From positions 44,448,071-44,512,070 of the forward strand of contig JAYGXS010000003.1 of NCBI GenBank assembly GCA_036362985.1: a stretch of DNA of 64,000 bases, written 5' to 3'. How positions within the stretch are numbered: position 1 is the first letter of the stretch; each line of letters begins with the position of its first letter. The DNA is from Ligula intestinalis. Its lineage: Eukaryota; Platyhelminthes; Cestoda; Diphyllobothriidea; Diphyllobothriidae. Position numbers and translations under genes: made by a program. The notes beneath the pieces are model-generated. The model was not told the DNA's origin and did no database searches. It saw nothing but the letters and a program-made list of their open reading frames with translations. Shown here piece by piece: positions 46,740 through 56,738 of this stretch.

Positions 46740-47229
46740 TTAATTTTGCAAAATGGTGAGATTTACATAAAATATATCTCGTGCTGAAGTTGTATGTATT
46801 TAAAACGTAAGTGCAGCCTGGCACATGTAGGAAATAGCACTTTACCCATACGAGAGCTCTAAGCAAGCTTCTACTGATGGCTAGAAAATCAGTGACAAAA
46901 AACACAGCGAAAGCGTGCCTAGTAGGCATAGCTAGTATCCACTGGAACCCAACTTGTTTATCCTAAATCCTGTGCACATAAACTAATGACCTATTAGTCT
47001 ACCATACACGAAAAAGTCCCCTGTCCCATAAAAGAACATAATCGAGAGAAAATCCTGCGCATTTTTCGTTCTCCAAAACGCGTTGGCAACCATTTTGTCT
47101 CGCGTTTCTTTCTCCTCCGACTTCTCCGACACGAATGCAATGAAGACCTCTAAAAGAGAATGATGCTCTATTGTAGATGGTCAGATTGTTACAGAGCCCT
47201 ACGTCTTCTTTCAGCACCAGTGAATGTGG

Positions 47230-47600
47230 GCAAAAATGGTATTAGTCATCTAAATCATGCACTTAAAAACTTACTCTTCATCTGACTGATTATTAATCAG
47301 TGTAATAAAATTGAGACACATGACTTAGGCTCCTGTCCAACTAGATGGGTGGCCCTTTCTCTCCTGTTTTTTCATCATCCTCTTCTCTAGTCGATACAGT
47401 GAGAGGAACAGCAAATGAAGGGAAAAGGTGACCTAAATGGCCGTGGAGGTGGTCTAGAGAGAAGCCATCTAATGATGCGCTGATATGGCCCTTGTGAGAC
47501 TCGGTACTTTTATTTGTAATTAACTTAGCTTAGCATGTTGCAAATCTGTTTGGACGTATTGCCACCCACGGTCTCTCTTAGACAATAGTCTGGAGACCAC
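47230..47600 (+). repeat. R4 repeat, copy 2
   Basis: Direct copy of 44105-44470, about 3.1 kb downstream, sharing 'GTGACCTAAATGGCCGTGG' and 'TGATGCGCTGATATGGCC'. Confidence 0.75.
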
Positions 47601-47942
47601 CCAGCTAGTTCTCACCAAGAGCGCGTAGATAAAACCCACAAACCCACAATCAGGTTTATTTTTCTGTCAATCAGGGTAGGGGAGAGAGCAAAACATCAAG
47701 ATGTGGATTTCCTCAAAATGCTTTCCTTCGATCAAAGAGGGGATGAAGCAACCATGCGTGTTCCGGGTCTAAAATTCCGAGCGAGTAGTCTAGTTAAAAA
47801 GTTGGCCAATCGTAAATCAAAATTACATTTTGCTCTTGATAGCTCCTGTATGTATGCTCTTAGACGTTCATTGGCCACACAAAGAGATAGCGGAAATTTA
47901 AAAGAAGAAGAAGATTTGATCGTGGGACCATACTTTTATTAG

Positions 47943-47979
47943 CCTGACGTTTCTTCATCCGTCGCGGATTCTTCATCAG
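47943..47979 (-). ncRNA. Hammerhead-like unit, left arm of foldback 3
   Basis: On the minus strand CUGAUGA, AGA, the hairpin AUCC-gcgac-GGAU, GAA, then GAAACGUCAGG. Both invariant boxes are intact, with three unpaired bases on each side of the hairpin. Confidence 0.4.
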
Positions 47980-48037
47980 AGACAACAGCAGAAAACAGTA
48001 GCAGACCCGCTTTTGCTACTGTTTTCTTTTGACGCTT

Positions 48038-48074
48038 CTGATGTAGAATCCGCGAAGAATGTCGAAACGTCAGG
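48038..48074 (+). ncRNA. Hammerhead-like unit, right arm of foldback 3
   Basis: CUGAUGU replaces CUGAUGA; then a diverged hairpin region (AGAAUCCGCGAAGAAUGUC), GAAACGUCAGGC and AATAAAAG follow. The core is altered at A9. Confidence 0.35.
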
Positions 48075-48484
48075 CAAATAAAAGTTTTATCCCAGTAATC
48101 GACTGTTTTTCTTCTTAATTACTTCATGGGACTCACATGTTCGCTTGTATTGACAAAATAACGGAAAATCAGTAAGCTGACTCAGCCCGAAGCCTGAGGT
48201 ACGTGAGGTAGCTTCGAAATGCTGAATTTTCGACCATGTAGTTGGACCTACTGCCAAATAAAATGGCAGGATTTTCACTGCTGGTCGTAATAGCATGGTC
48301 AGTAGATTAGTCTAAGAGTAGTCCGAGTCTGTTTCGCAATCAACATATATTAGAAGCATATATGCCCTAACTTTAGTTCTCTTCGCATTAATGTCCCATT
48401 ACTCGTAGTAGTCGGCTCCTACTCCCAATAAACATATCATGAAGTTAAATTCCCAGATGAATTTCCTACCAGCAGATGCGTCGC

Positions 48485-48552
48485 GCACCTCTGTGGCCTC
48501 AATGGGATTTAAACTAATGACAGCAAGAGTAAGGCCTGAGCACAGCCAAATA
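48485..48552 (-). repeat. tRNA-derived SINE-like piece, family S
   Basis: Aligns with 53590-53660: 'CTCTGTGGCCT', 'GGGAT', then 'CAGCAAGA' and 'ACAGCCAA' in the same order. Here the B box is degraded ('GGGATTTAAACT'). Confidence 0.5.
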
Positions 48553-48909
48553 AATGAAATATTATGCGTTTATCTTCCTCAAGGTTACACGTTATAGCTT
48601 GGCAGATTTTTACGTACATACAGTGTGCTAGTTAAAATTCACTGAAAATAATAACAACCTTCTCTTATGTATATCAGAAGATAGGATATCGACCGATAAC
48701 TCAATAGGCAGTGCGTACGATTTCATATTCCCGAGGAAACTAGCTTGGGCTCAGCACACGTCTGGAATGGACAGCAGTTTGATAAATAGACAAGTATTTC
48801 TGTCAGGGACAAAAATAAGAGGACTGCCGACAAATAGTAGAAAGGCAGAGGTGGCAACTTCTGGCGTTTAAGGCGTCATTAGGTGGCCATACTGGGTTCC
48901 AGGTCAGGA

Positions 48910-48975
48910 TAAACTGGGATTCGAACCCACAATCTTTTGTTATTGACAGTAGTAAACGAACTAAGTCATTACTTA
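48910..48975 (-). repeat. tRNA-like sequence with perfect B box
   Basis: The minus strand has GGGTTCGAATCCC (48916-48928), preceded by a 'TGACTTAGTTCGTTTACTAC' A-box-like segment. Arms do not close into a good cloverleaf by eye, so a SINE head or pseudogene is more likely than a working tRNA. Confidence 0.45.
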
Positions 48976-49890
48976 CTGCTGTCTACGTCTCTACTGTATT
49001 CGTCTGTGTTCTTATAAAACTACTTATTCGGTCAATGTGCCACCTGACAGCTGGCAAATATTTGCGACCCCACGGGCAGATTCCGTTTTTATAGTAAACT
49101 TCCACTCAGCCTGTATACATTCAGAAATAGTTTGTTCTGATTTCTGAAAGATAAGGTAGGTTTGGTATAGTGATTGTCTAGCCCGAAAACGTTTTACACT
49201 GCCATAGCTTGCCAAATCTCTCTAAAAATATCTAGAGCTCCACAGGAGCTGTGATTACCCTCATCTAATTGACTGATGGATTGAAAAAATAACCATAGAA
49301 ATAGAAAAAAATGTATTAGTCCCTCTGGCCTACCATCCATTTTAAATCTGGCATCACCAACTTCATATATGCAGCACCACATTTTAAACGTGGTTTCGGT
49401 TGTTGGGTGGATGAGGATATAAATAATCTCGCTCCTACTACAGTTGGACTTGACTTACGTTCCATAGTTGTACCTTTTTACGAATCTGAACCTTAACCTT
49501 AACCCTAACGTATATCCCAGTCCTAATCCCATCCGGACATTTAGAGCAAGGCCAGCTCGTCTACGGGGGAAGATACCTATAACCATTACCGACCTACTCC
49601 TTACTTCAGCCAAATGAGAGCATTCACAGCCATATGGGGGAAGGGGTGGGGTACATTTACCGAATCATGCTGCTTACAGGATGGAGCAGGAATTTTGTAT
49701 TCTGTCCGAGCACGAAATACACGCGGAGGAAGTGCTCCATCTTTGAACCAATGGAGTCACGCCTCTTTTCATTCTTCTATTTCCCGACGATGGCTGACAA
49801 GTTATGCGTACATAAATTAACTGGAAATTAACTGCATTCTAATGCTATCTGACCCGAACTGAAAATTGTTTCTTCTGGTCTGTTTTTTAG
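48976..49890. other. Spacer, no gene recognised
   Basis: Short chance frames only. A telomere-like 'CCTTAACCCTAAC' lies near 49499-49511. Confidence 0.4.
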
Positions 49891-50110
49891 GGTATGGCTA
49901 GCTCCAAACGACAAATTAACAGAAATGGGCAGGCCGGAAAACACGTTATTCCATTTAATCTTCTGGCAAGAATTTCAATGTTCCGCAAATTTTCGGTTTC
50001 CGCTTTACCTTATTTAAAATATTTACGAGTGTATTTAAGCATATCACACAAAAAGAACCGCAATTTTTCAGGACTTTCACACAGGTTGAATATGCAATGG
50101 AGAAAAAAAG
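49891..50110 (+). other. Candidate exon of an unknown gene
   Basis: A pyrimidine-rich 'TTCTTCTGGTCTGTTTTTTAG' type acceptor ends at 49890 and a good donor, AAG|GTAAGTC, lies at 50108-50117. Between them the frame is open for 220 bp with an ATG at 49894 (72 codons to the donor). The predicted peptide is short, basic and of unknown family ('MASSKRQINRNGQAG', ending 'NMQWRKK'). No partner exon is recognised. Good splice-site matches flanking an open segment of this size can arise by chance in AT-rich DNA, so this is a low-confidence lead. Confidence 0.2.
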
Positions 50111-50679
50111 GTAAGTCAATTTAAACAAAAACAACCGCTCACTTTGCCAATAGTTAAAGACCAACTATGAACCCCAAAAAACCAATGAACCGTTTCCGTT
50201 GGATTTAAATCAAACGCGATCTAATTCAGGGAACTGGCTAAAGCGGAAGGGACCAGGAATCATAGGTCTTTAATGAAAATTGAGGCTTGCCCTTTACTAG
50301 CCATTGTCTTGATTGCAAAATCAAAAATATAAACACTTGTCATCGAAATTGTACAAGGCTACAAGACTTAGGACAACACTTTTGTTAAAAAAATTTGTTG
50401 CTTTTTGAATTATCTCGTCAGAAGTATAATTGGTAGGTTGGACACTTTAACCCGTGTAGAGAGTCGTGCTGGTGGCGGCCATCTTCAGTGAATATACCCC
50501 AGCTTCCCACCACCTAGGCTGGTAATAACCTGCTTTTATGCTAGCATTAATTCAGAAGAGTATTTGACGAGCTCACGTAGCTTTCGATAAATTCTCTTAA
50601 GGCCGTTACAATCATATAGGGAGGGGTACAAATTAACATGCTGGTAATTAAGTTATCACAAAATGCAAATTAGTCATTG
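50111..50679. other. Spacer, probably including the 3' end of the 51-kb PLE
   Basis: On the minus strand 'TTCACTGAAGATGGCCGCC' near 50480-50498 may be the terminal CUGA block of the adjacent element. Nothing coding is seen. Confidence 0.3.
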
Positions 50680-51605
50680 AGGTGAAGGAGGGGGTGTGAG
50701 GTTGGTAGTAATCACCTGATGAGGGTTTGTTGAGTCCGGACAGGGGATGGGGGAAGGGGAGGTGGGGTGGGATGGGATGGGTGGGGTCAGGTAAAGCTGT
50801 AGCAAGCACGAAAAGATGCAGGTAGTTACGTAACCGCTGGCCAAGCCAAGCTCGGGGCCTGCAGGAGGTTCTTCTGTGCGCACAGGACCGGTTTCCTCAA
50901 CCGGATCGCAGTTGCTTCTGCTGTTGCCAGCAAATGCTGACCCAGGGGCTTTGGATAGTTTGGCAAGACCTTATAAATTACCTTAAAGGCTTCGCTGGAG
51001 TCCACACGATGTCCGAAGTCAACCATGTGGGCAAGGATAGAGCTATTGATGCTTCTGACTTCGCCTTTGGCCAGCCATGCCGGGAGGTGCTCCCGTATTC
51101 TTTTTGATAGGCGCCGACTGTTGGGAGCGATATAGCTTGCTCCACAGGAACAAGTGAATGAGTATATGTACATGGAGGTGGTCTGAGTTGGTAGCCTATC
51201 TTTACCTTCGCCATGCAGGATCAGGTTTGTTGAGAATAACACTCGAACGTTCACTGCTGGGAAGGTTCATGCTACGGCTTGGTTAAGACGTCTGCTGAGA
51301 AGTTCGCTTGCTGCGTCCCCTTGAAAGGGAACTTTAAGGAATAAGGTCTTAATTTCTACAGTTGGTGTAACGGGCTTTGGTTCTTTTTCCATCATATTCT
51401 TCATGATGAATCTGTCCAGATACCCGTTCTCCCGAAGCAGGTCCTGGAGTTTTTTGAGCTCCATTTCAATAGCGTCTGCTGAACAGATATTTCTGGCTCT
51501 TTGCGTTAAACAGCGGATCAGATTAGGCTTCTGTTGGATGGGTAAAAAACTGTTAAAATTTGTGTACCGTCCGGGCCAGATTTTCTTACGATAAAACCTC
51601 CTTCG
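50680..51605 (-). mobile_element. Penelope-like 3' part, lineage I relative
   Basis: Reading on the minus strand: the end of the RT ('RRFYRKKIWPGRYTNFNSFL') starting at about 51605, then thumb, linker, GIY-YIG, and a C-rich 3' untranslated tract (G-rich at 50688-50790 on the plus strand). It is 5'-truncated inside the RT just after the palm. One in-frame TGA is present at 51258-51260 or very near it. Confidence 0.85.
50826..51605 (-). pseudogene. RT end + thumb + GIY-YIG, one nonsense codon, altered active site
   Basis: Two frames in register (51267 upward and 50826-51254) are separated by a TGA after 'RRLNQAVA'. The thumb is 'LLRENGYLDRFIMKNMMEKE' and the linker 'LFLKVPFQGDAASELLSRRL'. The nuclease starts 'MYIYSFTCSCGASYIAPNSR' and continues 'RLSKRIREHLPAWL', 'ILAHMVDFGHRVD' and 'ATAEATAIRLRKPVLC'. 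Where relatives have YIGRT, this copy has YIAPN, so the Gly of the YIG motif is lost. It is unlikely to be active. Confidence 0.85.
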
Positions 51606-52469
51606 TCTGGTCTAGTAACCAGACAAAAGAACTGATCAGCCTAACCACTCATCGGTTTGTTATACAGAAGCAGCATTCTGGGGATTTAGTTGGTCGGTAA
51701 GTTGAGGTATGATGGAAGGTATTTGCTGCAAAATGTATAAATCAGATTCGGGAAACGAAAGCTGTCTTTAAATTCACAATCAAAACGCAAGTTATATTCT
51801 GTCACTCCTTTATTAGACCATGTCGTCAGGGCTCACTGCCGTGAACCAAGTAAATGGAATTTTTTTGATTGAGTGAGGAATAAACTTCCGTCTGTATACT
51901 AGTATCCCAAGGTCTTGCTTAGAAATGTTATGTGTTTACTTCGCTCATATACTTAATCATTTACCAGAAAGTCTGCTCTATGACTGGGTGCATATGCCCT
52001 AACAGTGGTTTCAATAGGCGTCTGCTGTGGCTAACTGCCGGCAACACATCAGTCATAATGATCATAGTGGCTCTGGCTCGAGGCTAATAGAAGTAATATT
52101 CCAAACTTCAAGGCAATTCCATTAATTTATATACGTGAAACAAATAAACCAATAATCCCCTACGTACTTCAAACAAATCAATAACTAAGATAATACTAAG
52201 CGTCTATCCACCAATGTAAGTATTCCGCAAGGAAACCGACAACACAATGAGACCAGGGCTTGATAGTTAGAGTGTTGATCTTCTAATAAATAGTTCGAAG
52301 CTTAAAGTCTCCAGTGGTTGAACACCCACGCTGGCTGTTAATGCCTGATAAGTCAGAAATGGCCATTTTATTTTCCTTTGTCCTTGTCAGTAATGTGTAT
52401 CTGTTAGTGACAAGAATTCTGATATGAAAGAAGGGGAAGAGGTAAAGGAAGAACAGAGGGGTGAAGGGA
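51606..52469. other. AT-rich spacer, nothing recognised
   Basis: No coding or repeat assignment. Confidence 0.45.
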
Positions 52470-52521
52470 AGAAGAAGAAAACATGAAAAACACATGATTG
52501 CTGGGACAAGATGTTGATTCG

Positions 52522-52558
52522 CCTGACGTTTCGAAATCCGTCGCGAAGCTTTCATCAG
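52522..52558 (-). ncRNA. Hammerhead-like terminal unit of the 52.5-kb copy
   Basis: On the minus strand CUGAUGA is followed by AAGCUUCGCGACGGAUUUC, then GAAACGUCAGGC. The invariant boxes are intact. The hairpin seen in sister copies (AUCC/GGAU) has lost one side. Confidence 0.4.
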
Positions 52559-52843
52559 AGACATTAGCAGAAACGGGTAATCCATGCACAGGCAGTTGCA
52601 GTATTAATAATATATAGTCATTATAATACTACACACTTATGACGATTAAAGACTCCCCTATCGAAGATAATTGCCCGCTTCTGCACTATTTGCTTGATGA
52701 CTGGCGTGCCGGTCGTGACCTGCTGAACTTCCATAACACGTTGTGGAATCGGATGTGGTGATTGCTCGGCCACCTGATTCCCCAGCGTTAACGTTAGACG
52801 AAGCGTTGGCCTGCGCGTTCCCCAAATGGCGACTTGCTTTGAC

Positions 52844-53185
52844 CTAACTGCGCCTTAGCACTGAATATGAATTGGGCAAGTCATTGCATCTGTTTATAGA
52901 CTGGGGCCCCGTGAACAATGACTCAAGTAATCTGCAACTCACACGCTTGTCAACTCTCAAGATAATTTCGGCCACATCAAATTTGAATGTGTGGCCGGGT
53001 CTCACCGAATGAGCCGCAACTTGAGAATTAGCAACATTTCGGCGCACTGCTGCCACGTGCTTGGAAATTGGCGTCTTAAAAAGTCTTTCAGTTTTTCCGA
53101 CATCGTTGCTTTGTTGGTAACTGTACCTGATCCTATAGATGACTCCAAATGGTTCGTGCCGTGGCAGTGGGTCTTTTGGTTTCAT
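52844..53185 (-). pseudogene. GIY-YIG endonuclease fragment, active-site changes
   Basis: This 113-codon frame begins in the linker ('MKPKDPLPRHEPF') and continues through 'GVIYRIRYSYQQSNDVGKTE', with 'QVAAHSVRPGHTFKF', 'RLLESLFTGPQSINRCND' and a stop at 52844-52846. Compared with the 40-kb copy, the Cys residues near the GIY motif are Arg/Tyr, and the Glu of GET is Lys. The His, Glu and Asn further on are retained. The linker and thumb part upstream (to about 53400) continues in other frames. It is a decayed lineage II copy. Confidence 0.85.
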
Positions 53186-53589
53186 GATCTGGCGTCTTAT
53201 GGTTTCCTCCGGCTTGTGTGCGACTACAACTCTGAGTGGTTCAAGAAGACAGCCGACGGCCTCCGAAGCGTTTTTTACGTAAGAGATCGCTCGCCAAATT
53301 TTGGGTCCGTACGATTTTGCTGCTTGTTATCATGCACGTCGGCCTTCAGCGCATGAACCACCTCGTGCAAACTCCGCGTTTAACATGTTGAAAGATCTCT
53401 TCACCCAACGCCATGCTCGGCGCCTTCCTCCCGATTTTCCCTGACACAGTTCTTCCTAGCTCGCACAATTCTTGTGCGAAAAGACGAACTTACGTCAATT
53501 TCTCTAATCCCCTACAGTTTTTACTTGACCCCGTTCCGATTATAAATGTACTGAAGTGAGGAGAAGCTAATTTGACCCAGTTGTGAAAA

Positions 53590-53870
53590 ACTCTGTGGCC
53601 TTGGCGGGATCCGAACCCGAACCAGCAAGAAAGAGGGTTTAGTACAGCCAACGGACAAAGGAATCATTAGAACCTGCAAATATCCCCTACTTAGTAAGTA
53701 GGCCTGTTAGTCATCTGGTGGACTCTAACTTCATTGTTTAGGAACTCCTTCTTGAGCAGTTAGCTTACTGTATCCGAATTGGCAGGTTCCACACATTGCA
53801 GTAAGTTGGGCGGGTAAACTGACCCAGGTGTGATTATAGTCACGGATCTCAATGGGGGTCACGTATTTCA
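53590..53870 (-). repeat. SINE-like family S piece plus R3 block
   Basis: The minus strand has a B box, GGGTTCGGATCCCGC (53604-53618), within tRNA-like sequence, and matches 48485-48552. A following block, 'GTCATCTGGTGGACTCTAA' with 'AGCTTACTGTATC' (53711-53780), recurs at 61357-61422. 'TTGACCCAGTTGTGAAAA' at 53572 also recurs near 14.07 kb. This is most likely a tRNA-derived SINE and its tail. Confidence 0.5.
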
Positions 53871-53939
53871 GTTGGCTGGAGCGTAAGCTGTACTAAAGCC
53901 TTCAGCTTGCTGGCGGCGACTCAAATTCTACTGAGGCTA

Positions 53940-55260
53940 CCCAGTTTTTCATACTCAAAGCCGCTACTAAATGAGGACGATGAGGATAATTGTGGGTCTG
54001 TGCGCTAATTGATTGAGGACTAGTGGGTGAGCCGCGACCTGCGGAACTTTTATCACGCATGGTGGAATTAGACGTGAAGATTTTTTGGCCATCTGTTTCC
54101 CTGATGTTGGCATCTCACAACGCGTTGGCATGTGCGTTACCAAAGTGGTGACTTGCTTCAGGCTACTTGGGCCTCCGCACTGAATATGGACTGGATAGGT
54201 CATTGCACTTATTTAATGACTGAAGTTCCGTGAACGATGACGCAATTAGCTCGCGACTCACACGGTTTTTACCTCTCGTGAAATTTTCGGACTCATCAAA
54301 TTTGAATAGTGACCGGGATTCCTCAAATTATCCAGAGCTTGAGAATTGGCGTCATTTCTCCGCACTACTGCTGCATGTTCGGCAATTCGCGTCTTGATAA
54401 ATCTTCCAGTTTCTCCGACGTTTTTGCTTTGCCCGCAACCGTACTACATCCTATAGACGACTGCAGATGTTTTTTGCCGTAGTACGGGGTCTTCTGCTTT
54501 GATTTTCTGACGCCCTATGGCTGCTTCCGGCTTGTGTGCGATTCCGACTCCAAGTGGTGCGAGTAGGCGGCCGACAGCCTCCGACACGTTTTGGCGTAGG
54601 GAAACGCTCGGCAAAATGTATGCGCAATTTTTTTGTCCATCTTGTTTGCGCATGCACCGGTTGGCAAATAGGTAGCCGTTTGTCTTAACACCCATCGAAG
54701 ATATTGCATTTCAGCAATTTTGTCTTCTGGCTCACTACACTGCGTTTCAACACACCGATAAAGCATCCATATGTTACTACGTTTGTGGCTGATTGGGTGA
54801 TTGCTGTTGAAATTCAGTGCTTGCACCGTTTTTTTTTCGCTTGCCTGACCACTTTGGTCTGAAGGCCACCACAATCTTTGCGTTAGGCGAGGACATTAAG
54901 CAAGGCCAAATGGTTGCTTTCATCCACTTCCATTGTAATTCGTATGTCCGGGAAGAGGCTGTTGGGAAATTCTGTGAACATGAGCACCTGGTTCCGTTCG
55001 ATGACGACAAAATTTTCATTTGCATACCACGCCCAGAATTTCTTTTTGTGGCGTGGAAGACCAGCAATTCTAACCGTTGTAAGACCGCCTCGGTTATGAG
55101 CCCCAAAATCGGTGAACCCATTGTTGTTCCCTTTACCTGCTCGTAGATTGTTCTGTCAAACGTGAAGAACGTCCTGAAACAGAACTACAGCAGCTGTAAG
55201 ATTTGGGCATTTCCAAGGCGATTTTCCATCTCATCGTATTTACTTCGTAGGATTAGACAA
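53940..55260 (-). mobile_element. Penelope-like element, lineage II (copy at 54 kb)
   Basis: The minus strand carries, in order, RT palm ('KYDEMENRLGNAQILQLL'), 'FTFDRTIYEQVKGT', 'MGSPILGLITEAVLQRLE', RT end, thumb ('VQALNFNSNHPISHKRSN'), linker ('LGVGIAHKPEAAIG') and GIY-YIG ('VVYRM', stop, 'YGCGQSKNVGETGR'). It is frameshifted in several places. The 5' end is truncated near 55260. A recognisable terminal unit was not found at the 3' side, so the exact 3' end is uncertain. Confidence 0.85.
54230..55255 (-). pseudogene. RT-GIY-YIG protein, several frameshifts (54 kb)
   Basis: The pieces are 55255-55075 (palm, with the 'MGSPI' block), about 54874-54700 (thumb, 'RCVETQCSEPEDKIAEMQYL'), 54695-54444 (linker) and 54443-54230 (nuclease: 'NVGETGRFIKTRIAEH', 'NDANSQ', 'NRVSRELIASSF'). 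A TAG lies right after 'VVYRM'. The catalytic YVDD region reads 'NSGRGMQMKI' in frame and is destroyed. The nuclease Glu position in 'ELIASSF' has Ala where relatives have Glu. Confidence 0.8.
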
Positions 55261-56364
55261 GGACGTAAATCTACGGACAGCGAAGAGCCTAAGCTAAAGG
55301 AATAAAAATCTTTTGGCAAACTGTGTGCAGGTTGGCGCAATCGCTTCTTACCTAACTACCCAGATAGTTGCGCATTTTTCTGTGAGTACGGTGTCTTTGG
55401 CCTGAGAGAATTTGCAGGTTTTTTGCATAGGCCAGAGTCGATGTGGCAGAAATACTTGGAAGCAAATATAAATAAAGGGGATTAGGGAGACTACCCTAGA
55501 CACAGCAGAAAATGCAGTCTGGATGTTTGGGTTGGGGGTTCTCAGACATGTATATATAACATGCTGGAGACCGTCCTATTTAAAGGTCTACCTGGTTTCC
55601 GACTTTGTGCTAAGATGCTTTAAAATGTAGCGTTTATTTTGCTTATTGCTTATGACAGTTACCCGAACAGTAGCCGTTAGATAATGGGTGTCGCTGACTG
55701 CTCCGCTGCGTGACTAGCTAGCCCACAATTATCCTACTGCCGATGCAGATTACCCTGGAACACCTACTGACTTGACCACAGTTTTGTCTTAATCTGTCCC
55801 ATTTGCTTTTACTGAAGATCAAGTCTGAGGTTTGGGTAAGATAATGTGGAGAGGCTAATTCCTTTCCATTTACTTTTTCGATGTAGTTCTGGTGCCTTTG
55901 TCGCCTGAGTGGCTGATAGGAACGACAGCAGATCGTGCTAGCCTGTATGGAACCACCTGACCAATACTATAGCCAGAAAAAAAGGACGACTTGCAAGAAT
56001 AAGACGTTTTTCTTGCACCGAAAACATATTTTTATGTCATGCTAACGGTATTTCTTATTTGCAAAAGGCAAGGGGAAACGAAGACTAGAGGAAAAAGAAA
56101 GGAATACTCTATGGATGGATTGATTAAGGGACATAAATTCTATAGGATGGCCCAATAGTCTCTGCGCATGTCTAAACAACTTGTGACAAAATGACACACG
56201 GGCGGGGCAACTGATATACCTCCAAATGTATTCCCTACCGCATGAAATTTCAGCCAAAACTCGCAAATGCGTTTTCGTTACGAAAAGGTCACCTAACTAG
56301 GCTTGTAATGTTGCTTATTGTGTGGCCCTAGCTAAAGATATTCCAGTCAAGACGGGATGCCAAC
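55261..56364. other. Spacer, nothing recognised
   Basis: Short frames only, with no repeat partner noticed. Confidence 0.45.
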
Positions 56365-56420
56365 TTTTCAAGGGGTAAGGCAGAAGACTTTTCGAGCACC
56401 AAATCAATTTGTTTATGGTC

Positions 56421-56456
56421 CTGAGCTTTCGAACTCTTACAGGAGTTCATCTTCAG
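56421..56456 (-). ncRNA. Hammerhead-like terminal unit of the 57-kb element
   Basis: On the minus strand CUGAAGA, one U, a perfect 6-bp hairpin GAACUC-cuguaa-GAGUUC, then GAAA and GCUCAGG. CUGANGA, helix II and GAAA are in the right order with only one extra base, the closest match to a hammerhead core in the window. The same arrangement recurs at 13982-14016. Confidence 0.5.
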
Positions 56457-56738
56457 AGATAAGAAGCAGCAACAAAAAGGAGGGTAATTATAGTGGCCAA
56501 AGGCAAATCAAATGTCAGCGGTCGTCAAGGGAAAAGACACATAAACCAGGAGGATGGAGGTCAGGGGGGAGGGGGGAGCAATTATAGTGGTAAACGCTAA
56601 TTAACTGTCAGTGAAGACGGCTGTCGTTCGGGGTCATGAGCAGTAATTAGTGTAACGCCTTGTCCCCAGGGTAGAGGGTCCCGGTGATCCTGCCTCCTCT
56701 TCGGGCCGTTTCTTAGCGTGTTCCTGTTCGTTTTCAAT

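Larger units (their letters stand above)
47905..48118. mobile_element. Foldback structure 3: two PLE terminal units facing outward
   Basis: Left (47905-47990, minus) and right (48025-48118, plus) arms are inverted copies of the lineage II 3' terminus. In each, reading outward, come the CUGAUG-type core, GAAACGUCAGGC, AATAAAAG, a conserved block containing CCCA or its remnant, then TTCTTCTT. Only about 35 bp, containing an internal 'GCTACTGTTTTC'/'GAAAACAGTAGC' inverted match, separates them. No coding sequence remains. It looks like the extreme form of foldbacks 1 and 2. Confidence 0.8.
52470..53400 (-). mobile_element. Penelope-like 3' part, lineage II (copy at 52.5 kb)
   Basis: The minus strand from about 53400 reads linker ('AHKPEETIRRQIMKPKDPL'), GIY-YIG, 3' untranslated region and terminal unit (52522-52558), and ends beside a GAAGAAGAAGAAAA tract (52467-52481). 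The opposite-strand open frame 52991-53353 is a shadow. Confidence 0.85.

Noticed and set aside
52991..53356. 121-codon plus-strand frame
   Set aside because: Antisense shadow of the 52.5-kb PLE endonuclease fragment.
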